The notes beneath the pieces are model-generated. The model did no database searches. It saw only the letters and a list, made by a program, of their open reading frames with translations, and was not told where the DNA came from. Positions 6,685 through 12,193 of a stretch of DNA of 12,193 nt are shown piece after piece. The number at the start of each line of letters is the position of its first letter. The first letter of the stretch is position 1. The position numbers and the translations under genes were made by a program. Location of the stretch: NCBI GenBank assembly GCA_051873875.1, contig JBJEFI010000058.1:1-12193 (forward strand), given 5' to 3'. Origin of the DNA: JBJEFI01 sp051873875. Its GTDB lineage: Bacteria; Bacillota; Bacilli; Bacillales; Bacillaceae_G.

Positions 6685-7038
6685 TTATGAAGGAAGATTT
6701 TCATCTGATTGTTTTAATTTTCGTTTACGCATTCCTTTTCCCAATAGATATCCAAGAATGCCGAGCACCACATATATTCCAGTATAGGTGTATGCTGCAT
6801 TATTCATTGTGTAATAGGCAACGAGGGCAAAAGAGGTTAATGGTAATCCAAATGCAATCATGATACTGTCATTGGTCATTGCACAAATGATTCCTTGGGT
6901 GAAAAAACAGGTAGGATAAACAATCCATAATAATAAAATGGCAATGACTATTCCAACGTCTTTCGTAAGTGCATAGCTTGATAGGCTCATCATAATTACA
7001 ATAAGAAATAAGGTAACAATACTTACATTTTTACTCAT
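6685..7038 (-). CDS. small four-helix membrane protein of unknown function
   Basis: A 117-aa protein with four predicted membrane helices (about residues 6-24, 27-50, 57-76 and 84-100) and a basic C-terminal tail GKGMRKRKLKQ (100-110) that should lie in the cytosol. AAAGGA six bases upstream supports the ATG. I do not recognise the family. It resembles short hypothetical membrane proteins common in Bacillus. It is transcribed alone, converges with rarD, and ends at the shared terminator. Nothing nearby suggests a partner. Confidence 0.78.
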   Translation of the reverse strand: MSKNVSIVTLFLIVIMMSLSSYALTKDVGIVIAILLLWIVYPTCFFTQGIICAMTNDSIMIAFGLPLTSFALVAYYTMNNAAYTYTGIYVVLGILGYLLGKGMRKRKLKQSDENLPS

Positions 7039-7365
7039 CGTATATCCTTTCTATATGCAAGCGTGACATAGTATTGAAGAAATTGTTGCTTGTAAGATGA
7101 AATTAGGAATTGCATAGATTACCTTATCTATCATATTCTGTTTAATTGTGTCGTTTCCTGTCTTAAAAAGATGGGAAACTTGTAAGTGAATTATAAGAAT
7201 AATATCGATTTTTGAAATCAAGTTGGGAAAGTATGAGAATGGTTAGATGAACTTTTATTGGGAGAAAAAGTTAAATATTTAATATTTTAGGAAAAATAAT
7301 TTATACTAATAGATAGAGAGTCTATAAATTAAACAAATAAAGATTAGAGTCGAAGGAGGGGCAAC
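7039..7365. other. divergent intergenic region with one hairpin and candidate promoters
   Basis: About 330 bp between two divergent genes. GTTTCC..TCTT (7153-7164) and AAGA..GGAAAC (7168-7179) form an imperfect hairpin without a T-tract. The same bases also fit a loose sigma-B pattern, GTTTCC-N14-GGGAAA (7153-7178). A sigma-A-like pair, TTGGGA (7258-7263) and TAATAT (7280-7285) with a 16-base spacer, could drive the B3/4 gene. No open frame with a ribosome binding site is seen. Confidence 0.4.
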
Positions 7366-8085
7366 ATGAGTAAATTTATAATTGAAGATTCATTTTGGAA
7401 TTTATTTCCCAATGCAGAAATTGGTGTAATCGTTGCAAGAGGCATTGATAATACCGAAGTAGGAACAGAAAATGTTCGTCCTGATATTATCGAGCTTTTG
7501 GAGCAAAGCAATCATGACGCTAAGAAGTTTTTGACTGAAAAAGTGTTAAGTGACAACAACGTTATTTCGGTATGGCGGGAAGCGTATCGAAAGTTTAAGA
7601 CGAAAAAGGGTGTGCGCTGTTCCATTGAAGCGTTGTTGAAACGAGTAGATAAGGGGAAAGAGGTAGGCTGCATTAATTCACTTGTTGATATTTATAATTC
7701 CGTTTCCCTTCAATACGGATTGCCTTGTGGGGGAGAAGATATTGATACATTTGTAGGAAACCTGCGACTTACGATGACAGAAGGAAATGATTCCTTTTTG
7801 GCTCTTGGGGATGAAGAATATGATAATACGTTACCAGGGGAAATATGTTACTTAGATGATGAAGGCGCTGTTTGCCGTTGTTGGAATTGGCGTGATGGAC
7901 AACGAACAATGTTGACAGAGAATACGAAAAATGCCTTCTTAATTATTGAGTCTGTTGATCCAAGTCGTTCCGAAGATTTAAAAGCAGCATTGGACATGCT
8001 TGCTGAATGGATACAAAAATGTTTAGGTGGAACAGTTCGGTTAGAGATTTTAACGAAAGATAATAGTGAAATGGACTTGGGATAA
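7366..8085 (+). CDS. solo B3/4-domain protein (tRNA synthetase editing-type fold)
   Basis: A 239-aa cytoplasmic protein matching the free-standing B3/B4 domain family (COG3382), related to the editing module of the phenylalanyl-tRNA synthetase beta chain. Family motifs are WREAYRKF (70-77), INSLVDIYN (103-111), LPCGGEDID (119-127), RLTMTEGNDSF (134-144), LPGEICYLDDEG (156-167) and RCWNWRDGQRT (171-181). The full synthetase domains are absent. A role in clearing mischarged tRNA or in binding an amino acid or nucleotide is inferred from the fold; the activity of the solo family is not established to my knowledge. GAAGGAGGGG directly before the ATG is an excellent ribosome binding site. The gene is monocistronic, with a terminator immediately after its stop. 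Confidence 0.9.
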   Translation: MSKFIIEDSFWNLFPNAEIGVIVARGIDNTEVGTENVRPDIIELLEQSNHDAKKFLTEKVLSDNNVISVWREAYRKFKTKKGVRCSIEALLKRVDKGKEVGCINSLVDIYNSVSLQYGLPCGGEDIDTFVGNLRLTMTEGNDSFLALGDEEYDNTLPGEICYLDDEGAVCRCWNWRDGQRTMLTENTKNAFLIIESVDPSRSEDLKAALDMLAEWIQKCLGGTVRLEILTKDNSEMDLG

Positions 8086-8108
8086 GAAGCTATTTATAGC
8101 TTCTTTTT
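8086..8108 (+). terminator. intrinsic terminator of the B3/4 gene
   Basis: GAAGCTA (8086-8092) and TAGCTTC (8097-8103) form a perfect 7-bp stem with a TTTA loop. Five Ts follow. It starts on the base after the stop codon. Confidence 0.88.
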
Positions 8109-8252
8109 CGTATATAAGCAATGGGTAGAGTATTCAACAAACTTTATCTAAAGTAACTAGTAAAGACTTCAGTCTCATTCGTAAAAGCAATTAATGGCTA
8201 ATCCAACTACGAAAATAGTATGATAATGAGGGAATTGCTGAGAATAGGTACA

Positions 8253-8273
8253 ATTAAAATTATTCATTTTAAT
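8253..8273 (+). repeat. AT-rich palindrome upstream of the histidine phosphatase gene
   Basis: ATTAAAAT (8253-8260) and ATTTTAAT (8266-8273) form a perfect 8-bp inverted repeat with a 5-base spacer, ending 26 bases before the TTG start. It could be an operator or a leader hairpin. In AT-rich DNA chance is also possible. Confidence 0.3.
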
Positions 8274-8299
8274 GATGAAGATGGATGGGGGATTAGCAG

Positions 8300-8914
8300 T
8301 TGAGTCAAATCATATACTTAATTAGGCATGGAGAGACAGTTTTTAATAAACAGGGGAAATATCAAGGAGAGTTAGATTCACCATTAACGCTAGAAGGAAT
8401 GGAGCAAGTGAAAAATATAGCTCGATTGTTAAAGGTGTTAATTGATGATCCAAATGAGTGGGAAATCATTTCAAGTCCATTGGGAAGAGCGATGCAAAGT
8501 ACTGGAATTATTTGTGAAACAATAGGGTTTGATGTAGATAAAGTAACGACAGATGAACGTTTAAAAGAAGTGACTGTGGGTTCATGGGCTGGCTTAACAA
8601 CAAAGGAAATTGAAACTTCATGGCCAGAACAGCTTAAACATACAGATGGATACAACTGGTATTTCAATTCTCCAGATGGGGAAAGCTATGATGCAGTTGT
8701 AAAGCGGGTATCAGATTGGCTAGAAAGCGTAAAAAATCGGGAGAAAATGATTGTAGTCTCACACGGTTTAACAGGTAGAATCATAAGAGGTGTATACAAT
8801 AATTTAGAAAAAGAGCACGCATTAAAGCTAGATGTATCTCAACATACATTTTATAAATTAACAAATGGAACGATTGAAGCATTTTGTTGTGAATTTGATG
8901 AGTTTTTATTGTAA
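8300..8914 (+). CDS. histidine phosphatase family protein (phosphoglycerate mutase-like)
   Basis: A 204-aa cytoplasmic enzyme of the histidine phosphatase superfamily. The catalytic motif is LIRHGET (7-13), with H10 as the phosphate-accepting residue. R63 in SSPLGRAMQST, E86/E90 in the DERLKEVTVGSWAG stretch, and the second histidine H155 in VVSHGLTGR complete the active site. The length suits the broad GpmB/CobC/PhoE-like group, and the substrate cannot be read from sequence. The start is TTG. A GGGGGA ribosome binding site about ten bases upstream supports it, and no in-frame ATG gives an intact RHG domain. It is flanked by terminators on both sides, so it is an independent unit. Confidence 0.9.
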   Translation: MSQIIYLIRHGETVFNKQGKYQGELDSPLTLEGMEQVKNIARLLKVLIDDPNEWEIISSPLGRAMQSTGIICETIGFDVDKVTTDERLKEVTVGSWAGLTTKEIETSWPEQLKHTDGYNWYFNSPDGESYDAVVKRVSDWLESVKNREKMIVVSHGLTGRIIRGVYNNLEKEHALKLDVSQHTFYKLTNGTIEAFCCEFDEFLL

Positions 8915-8915
8915 C

Positions 8916-8938
8916 GGTAGCTTAGGCTGCCTTTTTTA
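8916..8938 (+). terminator. intrinsic terminator of the histidine phosphatase gene
   Basis: GGTAGC (8916-8921) pairs with GCTGCC (8926-8931), with one G-U pair and a TTAG loop. Six Ts follow. It lies two bases after the stop codon. Confidence 0.85.
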
Positions 8939-9007
8939 TTTGATGAAAGAAGCAGGTTATTTCAATAAAAAGTAGAAAGATATCAAAAACAGAAAGGGGA
9001 ATTTCTC

Positions 9008-9466
9008 ATGCAAAAGCCATTTCATCATTTAGTAAGAGGAATTTTTGTTAAGGATGATCAAGTTTTACTAGCACAAGCAATAGGTCAACACAACACGTTT
9101 TTACCAGGAGGGCATATCGAATTTGGAGAAAGTGCAAAGGATGCTTTAAAAAGGGAAATAAGTGAGGAATTAGATGTAGCATGTGAAGTAGGGAGATTTC
9201 TTGGATTAATTGAGCATAAGTGGGAGAGCAAAGGTGTCATCCATTGTGAAATAAATCAACTATTTGAAGTGATAAGTAGTGAAATACATGAGGTACAATA
9301 CTTAAACTCAAAAGAAGCACATCTTACATTCTTTTGGTGTGACAGAGATAAATTGGAGGAAAAGAATCTTCAACCTTATCCTTTAAGAAATGTCATTCAA
9401 AAATATTTAAAAGGGAATCAAGAGGTATGGTGGGAATCAACTTTATATGAAAATGATGGAGATTAA
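9008..9466 (+). CDS. NUDIX hydrolase
   Basis: A 152-aa cytoplasmic hydrolase. The NUDIX box starts at G35 (GGHIEFGESAKDALKREISE, then ELDV). It fits G-x5-E-x7-R-E-U-x-E-E-x-G-U with E41, R49, E50, E53 and E54 in place; the usual late glycine is D56. Such enzymes cleave nucleoside diphosphates linked to another group (dNTPs, ADP-ribose, caps), and the specific substrate is not readable. AAGGGG about eight bases upstream supports the ATG. It is the first gene of a likely two-gene unit: the 88-aa frame begins nine bases after its stop, and no terminator separates them. Confidence 0.92.
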   Translation: MQKPFHHLVRGIFVKDDQVLLAQAIGQHNTFLPGGHIEFGESAKDALKREISEELDVACEVGRFLGLIEHKWESKGVIHCEINQLFEVISSEIHEVQYLNSKEAHLTFFWCDRDKLEEKNLQPYPLRNVIQKYLKGNQEVWWESTLYENDGD

Positions 9467-9475
9467 GGAACGGCT

Positions 9476-9742
9476 ATGAGAGGGAAACCTGAACTAAAAA
9501 TTCAAACTGAAAAAATATATAAAACAAAGAAGAATCCAAATGGTATGTTTGTAGCAAGATTAATTCAAATACCTATGGAAGAAGAATTAGATATTGTTTT
9601 AGTAATCCAAAATCGTAAGAATAAAAAAATAATGTATAAAGAAGTTGTAGTTACAACAGAAAATCATTATTATTCCTTTCGACTTGCTCGAGGAAATATT
9701 GAATGGGTTTCGTTGAATACAGTGGCTGTGGTAAGAAGCTAG
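9476..9742 (+). CDS. 88-aa protein of unknown function
   Basis: A short, soluble, lysine-rich protein (MRGKPELKIQTEKIYKTKKN at the start) with alternating hydrophobic residues (LDIVLVIQN, YKEVVVTTENHYYSFRLA) that suggest a small beta-rich fold. It has no signal peptide or membrane segment. AAGGAA seven bases before the ATG, and a nine-base gap from the NUDIX gene, indicate co-transcription. I do not recognise the family. An overlapping frame continues past its stop to 9831 (next entry), so the C-terminus may be altered by a frameshift. Confidence 0.65.
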   Translation: MRGKPELKIQTEKIYKTKKNPNGMFVARLIQIPMEEELDIVLVIQNRKNKKIMYKEVVVTTENHYYSFRLARGNIEWVSLNTVAVVRS

Positions 9743-9831
9743 TGGAGGTAGCAGCTTTAACAGGGAAAGAACATTATCGTATTTCTGATACACATTGTTC
9801 AGCTTATCGAATAAATAAGGAAAAAACATAG
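9703..9831 (+). CDS. possible 42-aa overlapping ORF or frameshifted extension
   Basis: In another frame, starting inside the 88-aa gene, an ATG at 9703 opens 42 codons: MGFVEYSGCGKKLVEVAALT, then a tail containing DTHCSAYRINKEKT. GAGGAA about nine bases upstream is a usable ribosome binding site. The stretch after 9742 (VEVAALTGKEHYRISDTHCS) reads like ordinary protein. It could be a small gene, a shifted C-terminus of the 88-aa protein, or chance. Confidence is low. Confidence 0.2.
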   Translation: MGFVEYSGCGKKLVEVAALTGKEHYRISDTHCSAYRINKEKT

Positions 9832-9881
9832 AAAGAACGAATAGAATGAAGTATAGAAGATTGTTCAAGGGGGGAATGGAG

Positions 9882-10160
9882 TTGGATGGGGCAACTCGAA
9901 CGAATAATAAAGCAGTAATTGGGCTAGTCCTCGGAATTCTTTCGATTCTAATACCTGGTATAGGGGGAGTACTTAGCATCATTGGAATTGTTGTTTCAAT
10001 CATTGCAACAAAAGAGATAAAGCGAACAAATGAGAACGGCAGGGGACTTGCTGTTGCTGGATTGATTTGTAGTATAGTTGGAATTCTAATACAAGTCCTT
10101 GTTCTAATAGGTTTTACAGCTTTTTATTTTTATGTTGAACCAACTACAATTGTAGGTTAA
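9882..10160 (+). CDS. DUF4190 domain membrane protein
   Basis: A membrane protein of about 92 aa with two long hydrophobic segments, AVIGLVLGILSILIPGIGGV and LAVAGLICSIVGILIQVLVL, separated by the loop ATKEIKRTNENGRG. This is the layout of DUF4190 proteins: small-residue-rich helix pairs around a xxEIxRTxExGRGLAxAG motif. Function is unknown. Three in-frame starts exist. ATG 9846 lacks a good ribosome binding site and ATG 9876 sits one base after it. TTG 9882 has AAGGGGGG (9867-9874) seven bases upstream and is preferred. No terminator separates it from the 88-aa gene, so it may be the last gene of that unit. Confidence 0.82.
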   Translation: MDGATRTNNKAVIGLVLGILSILIPGIGGVLSIIGIVVSIIATKEIKRTNENGRGLAVAGLICSIVGILIQVLVLIGFTAFYFYVEPTTIVG

Positions 10161-10186
10161 AGATTATTATTGAAAATCACCTAGTT

Positions 10187-10217
10187 AAAAAGAAGCTAAT
10201 CACAGCTTCTTTTTTTG
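10187..10217 (+). terminator. intrinsic terminator of the DUF4190 gene
   Basis: AGAAGCT (10191-10197) and AGCTTCT (10204-10210) form a perfect 7-bp stem, lengthened by an A-tract on the left and seven Ts on the right. It ends the NUDIX to DUF4190 unit. Confidence 0.88.
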
Positions 10218-10354
10218 TATGCAAATATAGAGGGAATCAACCAGTATATAATCATGATAAATTAATTTCACACCAAAAGTACGTTATGCTATTCACAAGA
10301 ATAAATTTGTTATTATGATGGAAGAAGAGAATATAAGAATGTTAATGTTAGATA

Positions 10355-10378
10355 AGTGGTACTTATAAGCGTACCGCT
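10355..10378 (+). promoter_or_regulatory. inverted repeat upstream of the MocR-type regulator gene
   Basis: AGTGGTAC (10355-10362) and GTACCGCT (10371-10378) are near-perfect inverted arms (one mismatch) with an 8-base spacer. A related TGTGGACC lies at 10400-10407, so GTGG recurs 45 bases apart. MocR proteins often repress their own genes through paired sites. A possible promoter, TTGTTA-N19-TATAAG (10307-10337), lies just upstream, which would place the repeat near the transcription start. It could be an autoregulatory operator. Confidence 0.4.
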
Positions 10379-10457
10379 AGTAAACAAAAATACATAGGTT
10401 GTGGACCTTTTGAGATAAATACAGATATGTAAAAATAATTGTAAGGGGGTTAAGGAA

Positions 10458-11891
10458 GTGTTTAATGATTTTAAGCTTGTAGATGATCGTCCCTTTTATA
10501 TTCAATTAAAGGAATATTTGAAAAAAATGATTATAAAAGGACATTTGCTGGAGCATCAGAAGCTTCCATCTACCCGAGAACTTAGTAAATTATTATCGGT
10601 TAGCAGAAATACGGTTCTTACTGCTTACGCAGATTTAGAACAAGAAGGGCTCATTTATGCCATAAAAGGAAAAGGAAATTTTGTCGGGAAAGTCGAAACG
10701 ACCAAAGCACCATCCATTGAAATAGATTGGAAAGAAAAGGTTAATGAAATGACCTTGTTAGCGAATGAACTAGACTTGATGAAGCATGGTGTTCGCTGGG
10801 AAAAAAACATGATTTCGTTCAATAGCATTGCGCCAGACGAAAAGCTTTTTGATGTGGAAAATGTCAAAAGAGCTTTTCTCAATCGAATGGCTATTGAAGG
10901 AGATGTCGTTTTGAATTACGGATATGCGAAAGGCTATAAACCGTTAATTGATTACCTTCTTCACTACATGGAAATGAAAGGTGTAGACATTTCTAATAAG
11001 GATATTCTGATCACCAATGGCTTTACGGAAGGGCTGGATATTTTATTGTCTTCCTTAGCGAAGAAATCTGGACGGATTATTTGTGAAAATCCCACTCATC
11101 ATGCTGCCTTAAAGCTTTTTCGACTACATGGACTTGAGGTGCATGGAATCGACATGAAGGATGATGGGATTGATACTGTTCAACTTGAGAAAAGTTTGGC
11201 CGAAAAGGAGTTTGACTTTGCCTATCTAATTCCGTCCTATCATAATCCGACTGGGATTGTCACATCATCAGAAAAAAGAACGGAAATCATGCGACTTTTT
11301 TCAAACTATCAAATTCCTATTATAGAGGATGGATTTAATGAGGAATTACGTTATTCAGGTTCCCATTTAGCACCTTTATTAACGTTTGCTGGATCAGGCA
11401 ACAACGTTATCTATAGTAGTAGCTTTTCAAAAATTTTGTTTCCCGGTATTCGTGTTGGTTGGATTTTAGCTGATAAGGAATTAATTTATTGCTTGGAAAG
11501 TGTGAAAAGGGCACGGAGTATTCATACATCTACATTGGATCAGGCGTTGCTTTATCAATATTTACATGATGGTTATTTTGAAAAGTATGTAAAGAAAGCC
11601 AAGTCCGTTTATAAGAAAAAATACGAAGTGGCCTTTGAAGCCTGCAATCAATTTATTCCTTATAAAAGAATGACTGGGAGTGGCGGACTTCATCTTTTTA
11701 TCGAGTTAGATGAGAAAATAAATGCACGGATGCTTTTGGAAAAATGCTATCAAAAGGGAGTTGTTTTTTCTCCTGGGGATGTTTTTTATACAGATGGACG
11801 GGGAAGTAATACGTTTCGCTTAGGATTTTCTCGGCTAAAAGAATCGGATATTGTCCGTGGAATTAAGATAATTGGCGATACGATAAAGTGA
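10458..11891 (+). CDS. MocR/GabR-family PLP-dependent transcriptional regulator (DdlR-like)
   Basis: A 477-aa protein with a GntR-type winged helix (about residues 12-78; STRELSKLLSVSRNTVLTAY at 38-57) and an aminotransferase-like fold class I domain (about 110-477). Cofactor residues are intact: N263 in YHNPTG, D291 in IIEDGFNEEL, the Schiff-base lysine K325 in SSSFSKILFPG, and R454 in NTFRLGFS. Such regulators bind an amino acid as an aldimine with PLP. The start is GTG, with AAGGGGG about nine bases upstream. It is followed in the same direction by ddl. A MocR protein (DdlR) is known to control D-Ala-D-Ala ligase in Brevibacillus brevis, so this one is inferred to regulate ddl. GabR- or PdxR-type roles are less likely, as no gab or pdx genes are nearby. 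Confidence 0.92.
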   Translation: MFNDFKLVDDRPFYIQLKEYLKKMIIKGHLLEHQKLPSTRELSKLLSVSRNTVLTAYADLEQEGLIYAIKGKGNFVGKVETTKAPSIEIDWKEKVNEMTLLANELDLMKHGVRWEKNMISFNSIAPDEKLFDVENVKRAFLNRMAIEGDVVLNYGYAKGYKPLIDYLLHYMEMKGVDISNKDILITNGFTEGLDILLSSLAKKSGRIICENPTHHAALKLFRLHGLEVHGIDMKDDGIDTVQLEKSLAEKEFDFAYLIPSYHNPTGIVTSSEKRTEIMRLFSNYQIPIIEDGFNEELRYSGSHLAPLLTFAGSGNNVIYSSSFSKILFPGIRVGWILADKELIYCLESVKRARSIHTSTLDQALLYQYLHDGYFEKYVKKAKSVYKKKYEVAFEACNQFIPYKRMTGSGGLHLFIELDEKINARMLLEKCYQKGVVFSPGDVFYTDGRGSNTFRLGFSRLKESDIVRGIKIIGDTIK

Positions 11892-11900
11892 AACTTCCAT

Positions 11901-12030
11901 CAGTGGGGAATCTTTTATCTCCCACTGAGGCTTAGTTGAACCAATCGGGTTCATACTGCCACTTATCTCGCCCTTAAACTTTTTTGTTTTCGCTAAGTTT
12001 TGAAGGGCGAGTCTTAGTGGCAGTCAGAAC
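11901..12030 (+). repeat. three-hairpin structured element between the MocR gene and ddl
   Basis: Three inverted repeats follow one another. P1 is CAGTGGG/CCCACTG (11901-11927). P2 is TGAACC-AATCG-GGTTCA (11937-11953). P3 is long: ACTGCCACT (11955-11963), CTCGCCCTT (11967-11975) and AAACTT (11976-11981) pair with AAGTTT, AAGGGCGAG and AGTGGCAGT (11995-12024). GTTC of P2 could instead pair with GAAC at 12027-12030 to extend P3. No T-tract follows any of them, so this is not a plain terminator. It may be a dispersed palindromic repeat of the kind found in Bacillus genomes, or a regulatory leader of ddl. Confidence 0.6.
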
Positions 12031-12062
12031 GGGATAAAAAATGAAAATTGGGAGTTGAAAAC

Positions 12063-12193
12063 ATGAGAGTTGGCGTCATTATGGGGGGAGTGTCCTCCGA
12101 AAAACAAGTGTCACTTATGACGGGGAAAGAAATGATTGCCCATTTAGATAAGACGAAGTACGAAATTGTACCGATTGAATTAAATGAGAAAAC
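12063..12193 (+). CDS. ddl: D-alanine--D-alanine ligase, N-terminal part (cut by window edge)
   Basis: The first 43 codons are present: MRVGVIMGGVSSEKQVSLMT, then GKEMIAHLDKTKYEIVPIEL. The GGxSSEKxVSxxTG motif (8-21) belongs to the N-terminal domain of D-Ala-D-Ala ligases; the family glutamate (E13) contacts the first D-alanine. The enzyme joins two D-alanines with ATP in the cytoplasm for the peptidoglycan stem peptide. GGGAG about eight bases upstream supports the ATG. The full protein should be about 300-360 aa and continues beyond the window. It sits downstream of the MocR-type regulator, with the structured element between them and no terminator seen. Confidence 0.9.
   Translation, partial: MRVGVIMGGVSSEKQVSLMTGKEMIAHLDKTKYEIVPIELNEK

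Noticed and set aside
8362..8667. 101-aa minus-strand frame
   Set aside because: It is antisense to the histidine phosphatase gene and has no supporting start signal.
9599..10003. 134-aa minus-strand frame spanning the 88-aa and DUF4190 genes
   Set aside because: It crosses two plus-strand genes, has no ribosome binding site and low-complexity composition. The plus-strand genes have family or start-site support.
10655..10882. 75-aa minus-strand frame
   Set aside because: It is a shadow of the MocR-type regulator, whose domain is continuous across the region.
1..12193. CRISPR array, defence island or prophage
   Set aside because: There are no regularly spaced direct repeats, cas-like genes, integrase, phage structural genes or nuclease/ATPase defence modules. 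The gene content is ordinary Bacillaceae.

Overview
The window is AT-rich DNA of a low-GC Gram-positive bacterium, most likely a Bacillaceae member (Bacillus sensu lato). The reasons are strong GGAGG-type ribosome binding sites, some TTG and GTG starts, short hairpin plus T-tract terminators, and a familiar Bacillus gene set. I cannot name a species. No rRNA, tRNA, CRISPR array or intact mobile element is visible. The last gene runs off the right edge.

Left part (1-2700). A two-gene CidA/LrgA plus CidB/LrgB operon (291-1351) is preceded by a possible sigma-B promoter. A decayed stretch follows. It holds a C-terminal remnant of an IS110-type transposase on the minus strand and, on the plus strand, a short hydrophobic reading frame with its own terminator. 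Next come a small three-helix membrane protein on the minus strand and about 650 bp of gene-free, AT-rich DNA. That gene-free stretch carries an IS200/IS605-like hairpin, an unexplained 40-nt hairpin and a bidirectional terminator.

Middle (2700-7360). A minus-strand operon encodes an ABC-2 type exporter: one ATPase, then two DUF990-type permeases, with touching or overlapping genes. Divergent from it is rarD (EamA/RarD-type transporter). Its upstream region holds a long terminator-like hairpin although no gene lies in front of it. rarD converges on a small four-helix membrane protein, and the two share a bidirectional terminator.

Right part (7360-12193). A series of mostly separate plus-strand units follows, most ending in an intrinsic terminator: a solo B3/4-domain protein (tRNA-editing fold), a histidine phosphatase with a TTG start, a NUDIX hydrolase followed by an unrecognised 88-aa protein, and a DUF4190 membrane protein. 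Last is a MocR-type regulator (GntR helix-turn-helix fused to an aminotransferase-like PLP domain) followed by the start of ddl (D-alanine--D-alanine ligase). The MocR-ddl pairing suggests a DdlR-type regulator sensing D-alanine metabolites. The 171-bp gap between these two genes is filled by three consecutive inverted repeats and is the most structured non-coding DNA in the window.

Most genes are ordinary housekeeping or accessory genes. The best second-look targets are the MocR/structured element/ddl unit, the orphan hairpin in front of rarD, and the decayed zone at 1500-1860.
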